A stretch of DNA of 63,433 nucleotides. Origin: an uncultured Alteromonadaceae bacterium (GTDB lineage: Bacteria; Pseudomonadota; Gammaproteobacteria; Enterobacterales; Alteromonadaceae). The notes under the pieces are model-generated. The model did not search any database, was not told the origin of the DNA, and saw nothing but the letters and a program-made list of their open reading frames with translations. Positions 1-7,866 of this stretch are shown here, one piece after another (positions within the stretch are counted from its first letter, which is position 1; each line of letters begins with the position of its first letter). The DNA is taken from the NCBI GenBank assembly GCA_913056495.1, contig CAJXMO010000020.1:1-63433 (forward strand). Direction: 5' to 3'. Position numbers and translations under genes: made by a program.

Positions 1-149
1 ATGCCTTGATAGACGAAAAACTATCCACATTGGAACGCAAAATAAACAAGATTGTGGTTATATTTAAAAAATTAAAGCCCAATTTTACTTCAACTGTTCT
101 TATGCGCAGCTGAGGTTAAATAATTAACGGCAGCTGATATTTGGCTAAA
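1..149. other. Left edge, no gene recognised
   Basis: I see no supportable gene here. One plus-strand frame is open from the window edge to about position 66 and could be the last codons of a gene lying outside, but nothing in it is recognisable. The dispersed repeat described next follows directly. Confidence 0.4.
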
Positions 150-279
150 CTCAGCTCGGTTTAATGAATATGTTTCAAACGGCGTTTTTCACGGGGACGG
201 CATTAAATTCACTTGCAATAGGCTAGCTATTGACGTGCGAGCTTGCCTTGTCCGCACAAAAAATACTCGTTAGAAACCA
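150..279 (-). repeat. Dispersed ~130-bp intergenic repeat, copy 1
   Basis: The reverse complement of this segment aligns almost without gaps to 49203..49334. Shared blocks include CTAGCCTATTGCAAGTGA, CCCCGTGAAAAA, GCCGTTTG and ATTAAACCGA. Both copies lie in gene ends, outside coding sequence. It carries no open frame of note and looks like a non-coding, possibly structured, mobile repeat. No family name is assigned. Confidence 0.75.
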
Positions 280-339
280 TTTAGAATCCTAAAGTCATTT
301 AATTCAATTGGTTATAATACACCTTATCCCGAGTTGAGG

Positions 340-555
340 TTAGCTAGCTTCAATCCTAAACCCGACTTTTAGCGTAACCTGAAAATGCCCTACACTACCA
401 TCAACAATATGCCCTCGGGTTTCAACGACCTCAAACCAGTCCATATTTTTGATGCTTTTATTGCATTCCGCCAAGGCGTTTTTGATAGCATCATCAATAC
501 CAAGTTTCGATGAGCCAACAATCTCTATTTTTTTATACGTGTGATGATCTGACAT
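340..555 (-). CDS. Dodecin family flavin-binding protein
   Basis: A protein of 71 residues matching the dodecin family in length and pattern: an N-terminal strand (YKKIEIVGSS), a helix with DDAIKNAL, then WFEVVETRGHI and a closing strand VGHFQVTLKVGFR. Dodecins form hollow dodecamers that store or buffer FMN, riboflavin or lumichrome in the cytoplasm. The start was placed at the internal ATG at 555 because GGAG lies six bases before it; an upstream in-frame ATG at 570 lacks this. It follows an operon that contains a flavin transferase (ApbE), so a role in supplying or buffering flavin is an attractive inference. It is separated from the sensor kinase gene by a hairpin and may be read through or have its own promoter. 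Confidence 0.9.
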   Translation of the reverse strand: MSDHHTYKKIEIVGSSKLGIDDAIKNALAECNKSIKNMDWFEVVETRGHIVDGSVGHFQVTLKVGFRIEAS

Positions 556-568
556 AATAAGCTCCGTC

Positions 569-598
569 AATAATTAATCCGGAAACGGATTAATTATT
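569..598 (-). terminator. Strong hairpin between sensor kinase and dodecin genes
   Basis: Perfect 13-bp inverted repeat, AATAATTAATCCG and its complement, closed by a four-base loop. It lies downstream of the kinase gene and immediately before the dodecin ribosome binding site. There is no long T-run after it on the minus strand, so it may be a weak terminator or an mRNA-processing or translation-control hairpin. Confidence 0.5.
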
Positions 599-613
599 AA
601 GCCTAGGCCAGAA

Positions 614-1996
614 TTACGCGAGCAGCAAATTATCCGTATGTATAAATATAACTCTAACCAGCAAGCCTTGATGAACCGGATTATCCAGAAACAAAAGCTC
701 TGCTTTATGCAAATTTACGATGCGGTTAACAATCGATAAGCCCAAACCAGCACCAAACTGGACCGAGCCTGTTACCCGGTAAAAGCGTTTAGTCACATCC
801 TGTTTTTGTTGCTCAGTTAACCCTGCGCCAGAATCAGAAACGTCTAACACCACCTCTTGTTTATGTTGATAAACCTGGATATCAATATTTGAATTTTCCG
901 GACTGTATTTGTAGGCATTTTCCACTAAATTTCTCAACAAAACAGCTATCAGTCCGCTATTTCCGACTATTTTGAGCGGTTCAGATTTGAGTTCAAACTG
1001 ATAACCGGAAATCACGTTAGGCGGTAAGCCTGCAATCACTTCAATTGCAATTTGCTGCAGGTCAACCGATTCATTTAAAAGATAAGCTTGCTGGTTTTCT
1101 AGTTTGTTCAACTGCAGCAATTGCTCTACGGTATGGGCCATGCGATCAATACTTAAAATAATTTTTTTAAGGGAGTTTTTATTCTGCTCAGAAAGGTCCG
1201 AATCCAGCTCCAGATTTTGCGCATGCACCCTCATCGCAGCTAGCGGTGTTCTGAGTTCATGTGCAGCATCTGCACTAAAACTTTTTTCCCGCAAAATAGA
1301 ATCTCTTACCTGCCTGATTAATAAATTGAGCGATTGTTGAATCGGCTGTAATTCGTTGATGCGGGTATCCGGTAAAGGATCCAGTTGATTAACATCACAT
1401 TCGGATAAAGCATCAGAAAGATTTTGCAAAGGTTTTAATCCACTACGTACCAGCAATACAACCAAAGCTGCTATGACAAGTGAAATCAGCACAACCGGCC
1501 AAACCTGAGCCAAGACAAGATAGTCAATCAGTTCCTGGCGAACATCGGCACGCTGCGCGGTATGGATCCAGATATCAGAGCGCGCAACATATAAAGTAAA
1601 AATATGCCAGCGGGTACCCTGATAGTTAATGACAGAATAACCCGGAGTTTTGGCTGTGAGTGGATATAAAGGGGCATTTTTAGACATCATTCTTAAATTG
1701 CCTTCGCTATCCCAGACCTGAAATGCGAGCTTTTTTTCGTATCTGTGACCCAAAGCGAGTTGTTTATCTATTTCATCTAATACAGGCACATTGGTGGTAT
1801 AACGAGTATCATGGTCCAGTGAAAAATGTTTGGTAATCAAACTCTCGAGCAAACGAGCCAATTGCGCTTGCTCAGCGTCAAACAGCTCTTCAAGTTCTTC
1901 TTGCGTATGTAGGTAGCTGAAAACTATGGTCAGTAAATTAATCGCGACCACACCACATATAATGGTTAAATAAATTCGATGGCGAATAGATTTCAT
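614..1996 (-). CDS. Two-component sensor histidine kinase, QseC/PmrB-like
   Basis: Membrane sensor kinase of 460 residues. A first membrane segment lies at about 8-28, a periplasmic sensor region at about 30-160, a second membrane segment at about 163-184 and a HAMP linker after it. The HisKA box SADAAHELRTPL carries the phospho-accepting His246, followed by a HATPase domain with an N-box (LVENAYKYS) and G boxes (DSGAGLT, FGAGLGLSIV). Length and order fit the QseC/PmrB/TctE group, which phosphorylate OmpR-type regulators. Its ATG overlaps the stop of the regulator gene (ATGA), so the two are translationally coupled. The signal is unknown; co-transcription with redox and flavin-transfer genes suggests a metal or redox cue, which is inference. 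Confidence 0.93.
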   Translation of the reverse strand: MKSIRHRIYLTIICGVVAINLLTIVFSYLHTQEELEELFDAEQAQLARLLESLITKHFSLDHDTRYTTNVPVLDEIDKQLALGHRYEKKLAFQVWDSEGNLRMMSKNAPLYPLTAKTPGYSVINYQGTRWHIFTLYVARSDIWIHTAQRADVRQELIDYLVLAQVWPVVLISLVIAALVVLLVRSGLKPLQNLSDALSECDVNQLDPLPDTRINELQPIQQSLNLLIRQVRDSILREKSFSADAAHELRTPLAAMRVHAQNLELDSDLSEQNKNSLKKIILSIDRMAHTVEQLLQLNKLENQQAYLLNESVDLQQIAIEVIAGLPPNVISGYQFELKSEPLKIVGNSGLIAVLLRNLVENAYKYSPENSNIDIQVYQHKQEVVLDVSDSGAGLTEQQKQDVTKRFYRVTGSVQFGAGLGLSIVNRIVNLHKAELLFLDNPVHQGLLVRVIFIHTDNLLLA

Positions 1997-2664
1997 AACA
2001 AAGCTTGTGTATCCAGCATATACCCGACTCCGCGAATAGTTTTAATCGCTTGAGTATTAATCATTTTTTTTCGTAAATTATGAATATGAACTTCAACGGC
2101 ATTGCTTTCAATTTCATCGTCCCAGCCATAAGCCATTTGCTCCAATTGAGCACGGGATAAAACCCGGTTTTTATTCTCAACCAGAACCCTTAATAATTGA
2201 AACTCACGTCTCGACAACTTTAACACCCTCGACTGGTAACTGGCTTGATGTGCCGACAGATTCAGACTGAGCTGACCGAGCTCAACCAGATCATCAGAAT
2301 GACCATGGTTTCGACGAACCAGTGCACGAATTCTTGCCTCCAACTCACGTAAATCAAAAGGTTTAACCATATAATCATCAGCACCGGCATTCAGACCGGA
2401 GAGTTTATCTTCAAGCTGATCTCGTGCTGTTAATATTAATACAGGTGTGCTTATTGCCGCTTTTCTGATTTGACTCATCAGCTCAATGCCATCCATATCC
2501 GGCAAGCCTAAGTCCAATATTACGAGTTCAAATACATCCGTAGACAGAGCTTGCAACGCATGAGATCCTTTTTTAACCCAGTCTACCGCATAGCTAAAAT
2601 GCTTTAGCCCGGTTTTAATCCCGTCTCCCAGTAAACAATCATCTTCTACTAATAAAATCCGCAT
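1993..2664 (-). CDS. OmpR-family response regulator, QseB/PmrA-like
   Basis: Response regulator of 223 residues: receiver domain with acidic pocket EDD at 7-9, phospho-acceptor Asp51 in VILDLGLPDMDG, and the conserved Lys of the MVKPFDLRE segment, followed by a winged-helix domain with LSRREFQLL and the C-terminal TIRGVGYML. The ATG at 2664 overlaps the ApbE stop codon by one base (TAATG) and is preferred to an in-frame ATG four codons upstream. It partners the kinase that follows. Direct repeats of CTTAAG type at 5712..5738, ahead of the operon, match what QseB and PmrA regulators bind, so autoregulation is likely. Confidence 0.94.
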   Translation of the reverse strand: MRILLVEDDCLLGDGIKTGLKHFSYAVDWVKKGSHALQALSTDVFELVILDLGLPDMDGIELMSQIRKAAISTPVLILTARDQLEDKLSGLNAGADDYMVKPFDLRELEARIRALVRRNHGHSDDLVELGQLSLNLSAHQASYQSRVLKLSRREFQLLRVLVENKNRVLSRAQLEQMAYGWDDEIESNAVEVHIHNLRKKMINTQAIKTIRGVGYMLDTQALL

Positions 2665-3566
2665 TATCGCAAACACCAGTATTGAATATTTTGAGCTTGT
2701 AAAAATGCTTCTGCATTTTCACCATTTAAAAGTGCCAGTGTCGCCAAACACCCAGCCTGTATACACTGGTTGGCTGCCACAGTGACAGCACGGGGGGCAC
2801 CTTGTACTGGCCAACCGGTTTTAGGATTTAAAATATGACTGTAACGAATACCGTCACAAAGCAAATAACGCCGACTGTCTCCGCTGGTCGCCAGACTGCC
2901 CTGTCGGATGGCAATCAGCTTTGTTGTCTGCTGGTCAAAATCCGGGTTTTCAATTCCAACCTGCCAGGGTTGACCTTTGGCTTTAGCCTGACTGACCTGG
3001 ATATCGCCACCAAAATTAACCAAAACAGAATTTGAAGGCGCCAGCTTAAGTGCTAACTCAGCGACTTTACTGACCGCATACTCTTTACCTATGCCACCAA
3101 AATCCAGCTCCATATGCTCGGGCACACAAATATGATTTTCAGTATAGTGAATTTTTTGCCAACCGATAAATGGCAGCATTTGCTCTACCTGAGCCTGAGT
3201 GGCGATGTTATCACTACCGTCAAACCGCCAGATTTTGCGCAGAACGCCGGAAGTCAGGTCGAACAATCCGTCTGACAGCTCAAAACAAGTATTGGCAAAC
3301 TCGAGTAATCGAAAACATTCCTCGTCTATTTCAACAGGCTGACCACAACTCTGATTAATAGCATGACACAGGTTATTTGATAAATAGCGGCTGAATTTGT
3401 TTTCTATGCGTTTGGTTTCCTGCACGGAGGCAAGCGCCAGTTTTTCAATTAATTCAGGATCCTGACTGTCAACCAGCAAGTCACACGGACTCGCCATTGC
3501 TGAAAATTGAATACTGGCATAATCAGGATGAAACTGTATTTTAAATTCGGCTGTGGTTGTTTGCAT
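2664..3566 (-). CDS. ApbE family FAD:protein FMN transferase
   Basis: Protein of 300 residues with the ApbE signatures: MASPCDLLV near the N-terminus, the FDLTSGVLRKIWRF segment, LDFGGIGKEYAV (flavin and Mg site), VNFGGDIQV, SLATSGDSRRY and HILNPKTGWPV. ApbE enzymes move FMN from FAD onto a Ser or Thr of extracytoplasmic proteins, using Mg2+. No clear signal peptide or lipobox is visible, which is unusual because most ApbE proteins are exported; export could depend on an unrecognised N-terminus, or it may act in the cytoplasm. A likely substrate is the DUF3570 protein encoded just upstream, which has a motif resembling the ApbE acceptor site. The gene lies between it and the two-component genes in one operon. 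Confidence 0.92.
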   Translation of the reverse strand: MQTTTAEFKIQFHPDYASIQFSAMASPCDLLVDSQDPELIEKLALASVQETKRIENKFSRYLSNNLCHAINQSCGQPVEIDEECFRLLEFANTCFELSDGLFDLTSGVLRKIWRFDGSDNIATQAQVEQMLPFIGWQKIHYTENHICVPEHMELDFGGIGKEYAVSKVAELALKLAPSNSVLVNFGGDIQVSQAKAKGQPWQVGIENPDFDQQTTKLIAIRQGSLATSGDSRRYLLCDGIRYSHILNPKTGWPVQGAPRAVTVAANQCIQAGCLATLALLNGENAEAFLQAQNIQYWCLR

Positions 3567-3639
3567 TCAGTTGTGCTTGGCAGCTGGCTATATAGTTAAA
3601 TTATTGACTAATCGAGCTATTATAGCCAGACGTAAAGGT

Positions 3640-4935
3640 TTAAAAACGATATCCGAATTGTAAAATGACTGCGCTCAGACTCGGGTAAAGATCCAGTTCG
3701 GTTAACACCCCGGGGGCAGAATAACCTGAGTTCTCAGGTGCCTGATGGTAATACTCGAGCCTAACACTGGCTTGGTGACCATTTTTTAATTTGCGTCCAT
3801 ACTTTAATCCGACCGTGTAAGCACTCATTTGTCCTATCCGGTAATCTGCGCTGGCGAACATAGGAACCGACTCTTGCTGATTAAGGAACGGCCGATAAAA
3901 ATCCGCTGAAGACTGTTTATAAAACCGCACGTGAGGTGCAATATAATCAAACTCAGATAAGTTATAACGCCATCTGGATTCGAGCGTATGAGAATCAATC
4001 CCCCAGTCATCGCTACTAAACCGGTAAGATAAATCTAAAATTGAATGGTCAAAATGGTATTTTGAACCTATATATAAATTTTCTTTTTGACGAGAATCCG
4101 GACGTGATTCGTATAGCTGGCGCACACTATAACCTTGTTCATCCACCACACTCACAACTTTAAACGGGTCAGTTAAATAGCCTTCTACCTGAGACATACC
4201 TAAATTTAACTGTACCAACCAGCGTCTGTTAATTATTTGAGTTAAACCGAAAATAACATCCAATGTATCTTTTGTATCATCCCCACTGCTTTGTCTGGTT
4301 GCGTTGAATGATTGCCAAAAATCAGTTTCTGACTGGTAATCACTCCGATAGACCATTTCAGAGAAAGCAACCGGAATTCCACCCTCTGGCTCTATAGAAT
4401 CAAAAGCATAAGATAATGAAAGTGCCAGATTCGTATTCTTTTTATTAAAATCACGGGCAAAACCGGCATTGATCGCCATAGATAGATAATCATACTCACT
4501 GGACACATGCAGACCGCCGGTAACCGTGTTATTTTGTCCAAGCGGCTGAGTCCACTGACCGTTAATTTGTACCCGGGTATCCCGAAACGTATCATCAAGC
4601 GGTGTATCTCCACCTTTGATTGTATACTCTGCTTTGCCAGAAGGACGTGTGAACGTCTGAGCATCCGGCTGAGCAACTGCCCCATTAGCGGATGCGCCAG
4701 TCAGAGCGTCATATACTAATTTACCGTTAAAAATATGGTTTTCACCAAAGTCTTTATTTACATTAACGACAGCTTCAAGCGCTTTAACTCGGTCGGTTTC
4801 ACCATAATACATAACCGCAGTATCCACTTGCCAGTCATCTAACAAACTTGATTCAGCCTGAACCTGTCCAGTGACCAATGCACAGGATGCAGCAGCTAAA
4901 GCACCATTAATTTGTTTAAATTGTTTTAATTGCAT
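3640..4935 (-). CDS. DUF3570 family outer-membrane-like beta-barrel protein
   Basis: Protein of 431 residues that I recognise as DUF3570. It has a signal peptide (about 1-27, ending QVQAES), alternating hydrophobic/polar strands throughout, and ends in aromatic residues (QFGYRF), as outer-membrane barrels do. Residues 76-82 read DALTGAS, close to the Dxx[ST]GA[ST] acceptor motif of ApbE flavinylation; the ApbE gene is next downstream. The start is the ATG at 4935, six bases after GGAGG, within the end of the DUF4266 gene. The family's role is unsettled; linkage to ApbE, a TlpA thioredoxin and DUF4266 suggests an envelope redox function. Whether DALTGAS is really modified needs a direct test. 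Confidence 0.82.
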   Translation of the reverse strand: MQLKQFKQINGALAAASCALVTGQVQAESSLLDDWQVDTAVMYYGETDRVKALEAVVNVNKDFGENHIFNGKLVYDALTGASANGAVAQPDAQTFTRPSGKAEYTIKGGDTPLDDTFRDTRVQINGQWTQPLGQNNTVTGGLHVSSEYDYLSMAINAGFARDFNKKNTNLALSLSYAFDSIEPEGGIPVAFSEMVYRSDYQSETDFWQSFNATRQSSGDDTKDTLDVIFGLTQIINRRWLVQLNLGMSQVEGYLTDPFKVVSVVDEQGYSVRQLYESRPDSRQKENLYIGSKYHFDHSILDLSYRFSSDDWGIDSHTLESRWRYNLSEFDYIAPHVRFYKQSSADFYRPFLNQQESVPMFASADYRIGQMSAYTVGLKYGRKLKNGHQASVRLEYYHQAPENSGYSAPGVLTELDLYPSLSAVILQFGYRF

Positions 4936-5150
4936 CCGCAACCTCCGCCACCAAAAGAACGTCCGCCGCTGCTGCCTTCTTTACTAAAATAAATATGGTC
5001 ATCCAGCGCCAGGTCGACTGCGTTTGCTGAAACTGACATTTCAGGTTCAGCTAATAAATCTCTCTGCCAAGGTTGAACCCCTAAACTGGCACAGCCTGAG
5101 AGGCTGATAATGCTTAATATAAAACCAACTTTAATCATATGATGCTTCAT
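4926..5150 (-). CDS. DUF4266 small lipoprotein
   Basis: A protein of 74 residues: basic start, hydrophobic stretch and a lipobox (LSGC at about 17-20), so it is predicted to be a lipoprotein of some 54 residues after processing. The mature part has the sequence QPWQRDLLAEPEM and a DHIYFSKEGSSGG segment, both typical of DUF4266, and ends in a Gly/Cys-rich tail GGGGCGCN. Function unknown. It sits between the TlpA-like gene and the DUF3570 gene, and its last codons contain the ribosome binding site of the latter. The two C-terminal cysteines next to a thioredoxin-like gene invite the idea of a thiol-redox or metal-binding tail. Confidence 0.82.
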   Translation of the reverse strand: MKHHMIKVGFILSIISLSGCASLGVQPWQRDLLAEPEMSVSANAVDLALDDHIYFSKEGSSGGRSFGGGGCGCN

Positions 5151-5168
5151 ATATACCCCATATTTAAC

Positions 5169-5639
5169 TTACTTCTGATTAAGCAGGTGCTCAATTTCTT
5201 GCTGGTATTGTTGTATCTTTTTACTGTGGAATCCGACGTGAGCGACTGCAATTTCCCCTTGTTTATTAATAATAAAACTACTTGGCATACCGACTAGTTG
5301 ATATGCATTAGCAATATTTCCTTCAGGATCATAAACAATCGGAAAATTGGCTGGTATCTGTGCTAAAAACTCGGTCGCTAACGCTTTTTCAACATCAACA
5401 TTAACCGCAATCACGGTAAACCCCTTGTCTTTGTATTGCGCCTGGATTTGATTTAGCCAAGGGAATGATTTTCGGCAGGGCGCACACCAGGATGCCCAAA
5501 AATCAAGGTAGATAACTTTGCCTTTAAGATCGCTCAGCTTTTGAGCAAGCGCCGGGTTATCTAACTTAAAATCTGGCGCAGGCTGTGCCAGAGCTATAGA
5601 GGAAATCAACAAATTAAAAATTAAAACAATATATTTCAT
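5169..5639 (-). CDS. TlpA-like periplasmic thioredoxin-fold protein
   Basis: A protein of 156 residues with a cleavable signal peptide (about 1-18, ending ALA-Q) and a thioredoxin fold of the TlpA/ResA type: the active site WCAPC is at 51-55 within YLDFWASWCAPCRKSFP, and the cis-Pro region is VGMPSSFII. Such proteins reduce disulfides in the periplasm or in cytochrome and copper-centre assembly. It is the first gene of the operon that continues with DUF4266, DUF3570, ApbE and the two-component pair. AAGGA lies seven bases before the ATG. Likely partners are the Cys-tailed DUF4266 lipoprotein or the DUF3570 barrel; this is inference from context. Confidence 0.88.
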   Translation of the reverse strand: MKYIVLIFNLLISSIALAQPAPDFKLDNPALAQKLSDLKGKVIYLDFWASWCAPCRKSFPWLNQIQAQYKDKGFTVIAVNVDVEKALATEFLAQIPANFPIVYDPEGNIANAYQLVGMPSSFIINKQGEIAVAHVGFHSKKIQQYQQEIEHLLNQK

Positions 5640-5711
5640 AAATTTATCCTTAGAATTTAATGCAAATTAAACTCTACGCGAAGCGGATTCAGATTGATAC
5701 AATGCACTATA

Positions 5712-5738
5712 TTTAAGGTTTCTTAACAAAACCTTAAG
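5712..5738 (-). promoter_or_regulatory. Candidate QseB/PmrA-type box upstream of tlpA-apbE-qseBC-like operon
   Basis: On the minus strand the site reads as three TTAA-core repeats, CTTAAG, GTTAAG and CTTAAA, spaced 11 and 10 bases apart. PmrA and QseB bind CTTAA-N5-CTTAA type direct repeats. It lies about 75-100 bp before the first gene of an operon that encodes such a regulator, so it is a good autoregulation site. It is also about 110 bp from the divergent gene at 5848. Confidence 0.6.
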
Positions 5739-5847
5739 TTATTCAGTTTTAAGTCAGGTTAAAAATATTCGCTTGTCGATAATTGAATCAAAATCACTTA
5801 TGCTTAAAGTCAGGGCATATTTGGGAACTCACCGGATAGGAGGCATC

Positions 5848-6417
5848 ATGTTCAGAAAAATCACATTATTGTTATCTTTATTATTAGCCAGTCTAACGCT
5901 GCAGGCGCAGGATTTGAGCAGTCAGGAAATTGAAAATTGGCTGAAAGCCAGTCCAACCATTTCAAAGTGGCTAAATAAGCACAAACAGGTGCTCGAAAGT
6001 GAAGAAAAAATTAACTTTTTAGAATCCACTCCAGCACAAATTTCTGAATATGCGAACCGAGTATTAAAGAAAAATAAACTTTATGACCCGCTTGCAAGTG
6101 AGCTCAAACAGTATGGTTTTAATGATCTGAATCGCTTTTTTGAAGTCCAGACTCAGGTCGTCCAGGCTTTTATGGCTGTATCGATAGAACAGGCTAACAT
6201 CCCCTCTTCGATGAATCAGGAACTGTTAAATGCTTTGAGTGAAATAGAACAGGCGGAGGGTTTATCCGCAGAGCAAAAGGCGCAGATGAAAGAACAACTC
6301 ACACAAATGATGGGACAGGTTATGAAAATGCAGAATACGCCAAAAAACAAAGGAGATCAGCAGGCTATCAAACCCTACTTAAAACAGATAGAAGCCGCTT
6401 TTCAGCAATTTCAATAA
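5848..6417 (+). CDS. Secreted helical protein of unknown function
   Basis: Protein of 189 residues with a clear signal peptide (MFRKITLLLSLLLASLTLQAQ). The mature part is rich in Gln, Glu and Lys and predicted helical, with no membrane segments and no cysteine. The ATG at 5848 is chosen because of AGGAGG just upstream; a longer TTG-started frame from 5773 has no good binding site. I do not recognise the family with certainty; short periplasmic proteins of this kind are common in Alteromonadales. It is divergent from the tlpA operon and could share the regulatory region. It is followed 43 bp later by a potassium channel gene. Function not assignable. Confidence 0.75.
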   Translation: MFRKITLLLSLLLASLTLQAQDLSSQEIENWLKASPTISKWLNKHKQVLESEEKINFLESTPAQISEYANRVLKKNKLYDPLASELKQYGFNDLNRFFEVQTQVVQAFMAVSIEQANIPSSMNQELLNALSEIEQAEGLSAEQKAQMKEQLTQMMGQVMKMQNTPKNKGDQQAIKPYLKQIEAAFQQFQ

Positions 6418-6460
6418 ACTTAATTAGAATGCTCTACTTAATCGTTCGGGTTTAATCTAT

Positions 6461-7261
6461 ATGGAAAAGATGAAAACGCACAATAAAAAACTGAGTCATC
6501 AGGATGTTCCCGGCCCATTTGATATTGCTATGATGCTGCTTTCTGCATTTGCAATGGGTATCGTCATTTGTGTTTTTACATTACCACTGGAGGTGGAAAC
6601 CAGAAGGTTACTGATGTCGATAGATACGTTTATCTGTTTTGTATTTATTGCGCATTTTATTGTCAGCCTGATTCAGTCTGACGACAGAAAACTCTATTTT
6701 AAACGTCACTGGATTGAGTTGATAGCCAGCATCCCGATTATTGAGCAGCTCAGACTATTACGCTTATTGCAGATATTCAGAGTTCTGAAAATGCTGCGTT
6801 TAGCAAAGGATGTATTTATCCCTATGCTGGCTCAACGGATTCAAACGACGATGGCCGGCTTGTTAGTTTTTATGGTCACCATAGTGGCGAGTAGTGCAGT
6901 CGCCATTTTTATTATTGAAAGTGATAATCCGGCAAGCAATATAAAAACAGCTGAAGACGCACTTTGGTGGGGACTGGTCACCATTTCAACCGTTGGTTAT
7001 GGTGACTATTATCCGGTTACAACTGCTGGCAGGCTTATTAGCAGTATTCTGATAATCAGCGGCGTCAGTTTGTTTGGTGTCATTTCAGGTTATATCGCAT
7101 CCAGTTTCTCAAGACCGTCAGCGGAAGAAGAAAAAGAAGAAGAAACCGACCGAGCCATCTTAAAACAGTTATTGATAGAAAATCAGGATCTCAAAAAACA
7201 AATGCAATCTGAGCTGTCTGATTTACGTAAACAAATAGAAAAACTCAATCAGAAAAACTGA
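6461..7261 (+). CDS. Voltage-gated-type potassium channel protein
   Basis: A protein of 266 residues with the selectivity filter TVGYGD at 177-182 and the plan of six-helix Kv-like channels: membrane helices at about 22-41 and 55-72, an arginine-rich S4-like helix at about 98-116 (RLLRLLQIFRVLKMLRLAK), a helix at about 130-152, the pore loop, and a last helix at about 191-214. The C-terminus (about 222-266) is a charged, Lys/Glu-rich coiled coil that could tetramerise. It should conduct K+ across the inner membrane. Start is uncertain between 6461 and the ATG at 6470. The neighbours are small envelope genes and give no further clue. Confidence 0.92.
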   Translation: MEKMKTHNKKLSHQDVPGPFDIAMMLLSAFAMGIVICVFTLPLEVETRRLLMSIDTFICFVFIAHFIVSLIQSDDRKLYFKRHWIELIASIPIIEQLRLLRLLQIFRVLKMLRLAKDVFIPMLAQRIQTTMAGLLVFMVTIVASSAVAIFIIESDNPASNIKTAEDALWWGLVTISTVGYGDYYPVTTAGRLISSILIISGVSLFGVISGYIASSFSRPSAEEEKEEETDRAILKQLLIENQDLKKQMQSELSDLRKQIEKLNQKN

Positions 7262-7317
7262 TCCAGCATGACTTAACCTCCGTAAGTTTTAATATACCAA
7301 GGCTTTCGGAGTTTTCT

Positions 7318-7866
7318 TTGAATAGTATTCACAGCTTAAACTACAGTAACCTGCTTAACTTTATTTTGTTTCAGGTGGTCTGGTTTGTTTGTGTCATCTA
7401 TCAAAACCCAGGCCTCTATCTGGCCATTCCCTGTATTTTAGTGCTATTACTCACCAGCTCATTGGCTCATGGCAGTCTACTCGCCGATATCAAACTGATT
7501 ATTTTATTATCATTACTTGCACTATTGATCGACGGAACCCTGATATCAACCGGTGTTTTTATTTTAAGTTCGTCAGCACAACCAGCCTATTGGTTGCTGG
7601 TAATCTGGATTGGGTTCTCACTCACACTCAACCATTCATTAAAACCCATAGTGAAGCAACCCGTTATAGCCACCATATCCGGGGCAATATTCGGTCCGCT
7701 CGCCTATCATGCAGGCATGGTACTGGGCGCTATCCAATTTGGGCTGCCCGCTTATTATATCTATCCTTTGCTGGCAATTATCTGGTGTCTGCTCATGTGG
7801 TTATTTAGCCACCTTGCCAAGCAAAACCAATCGCTTGTTCAAAAACGAAACAGGAAATCAAAATGA
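7318..7866 (+). CDS. DUF2878 family inner-membrane protein
   Basis: Hydrophobic protein of 182 residues with about five to six membrane segments, a conserved-looking LLIDGTLISTGVF stretch and GAIFGPLAYHAGMVLGAI, which I recognise as DUF2878. Function unknown. It starts with TTG at 7318, preceded by GGAG eight bases before. Its stop overlaps the start of the following lipoprotein gene (ATGA), so the two are translationally coupled; DUF2878 and DUF3833 genes often occur together, frequently with a cyclopropane-fatty-acid-synthase-like cluster, which is not seen here. Confidence 0.82.
   Translation: MNSIHSLNYSNLLNFILFQVVWFVCVIYQNPGLYLAIPCILVLLLTSSLAHGSLLADIKLIILLSLLALLIDGTLISTGVFILSSSAQPAYWLLVIWIGFSLTLNHSLKPIVKQPVIATISGAIFGPLAYHAGMVLGAIQFGLPAYYIYPLLAIIWCLLMWLFSHLAKQNQSLVQKRNRKSK

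Noticed and set aside
1104..1340. Plus-strand open frame antisense to the sensor kinase
   Set aside because: Lies wholly inside a well-supported kinase gene in the opposite frame; many similar shadows occur in the window.
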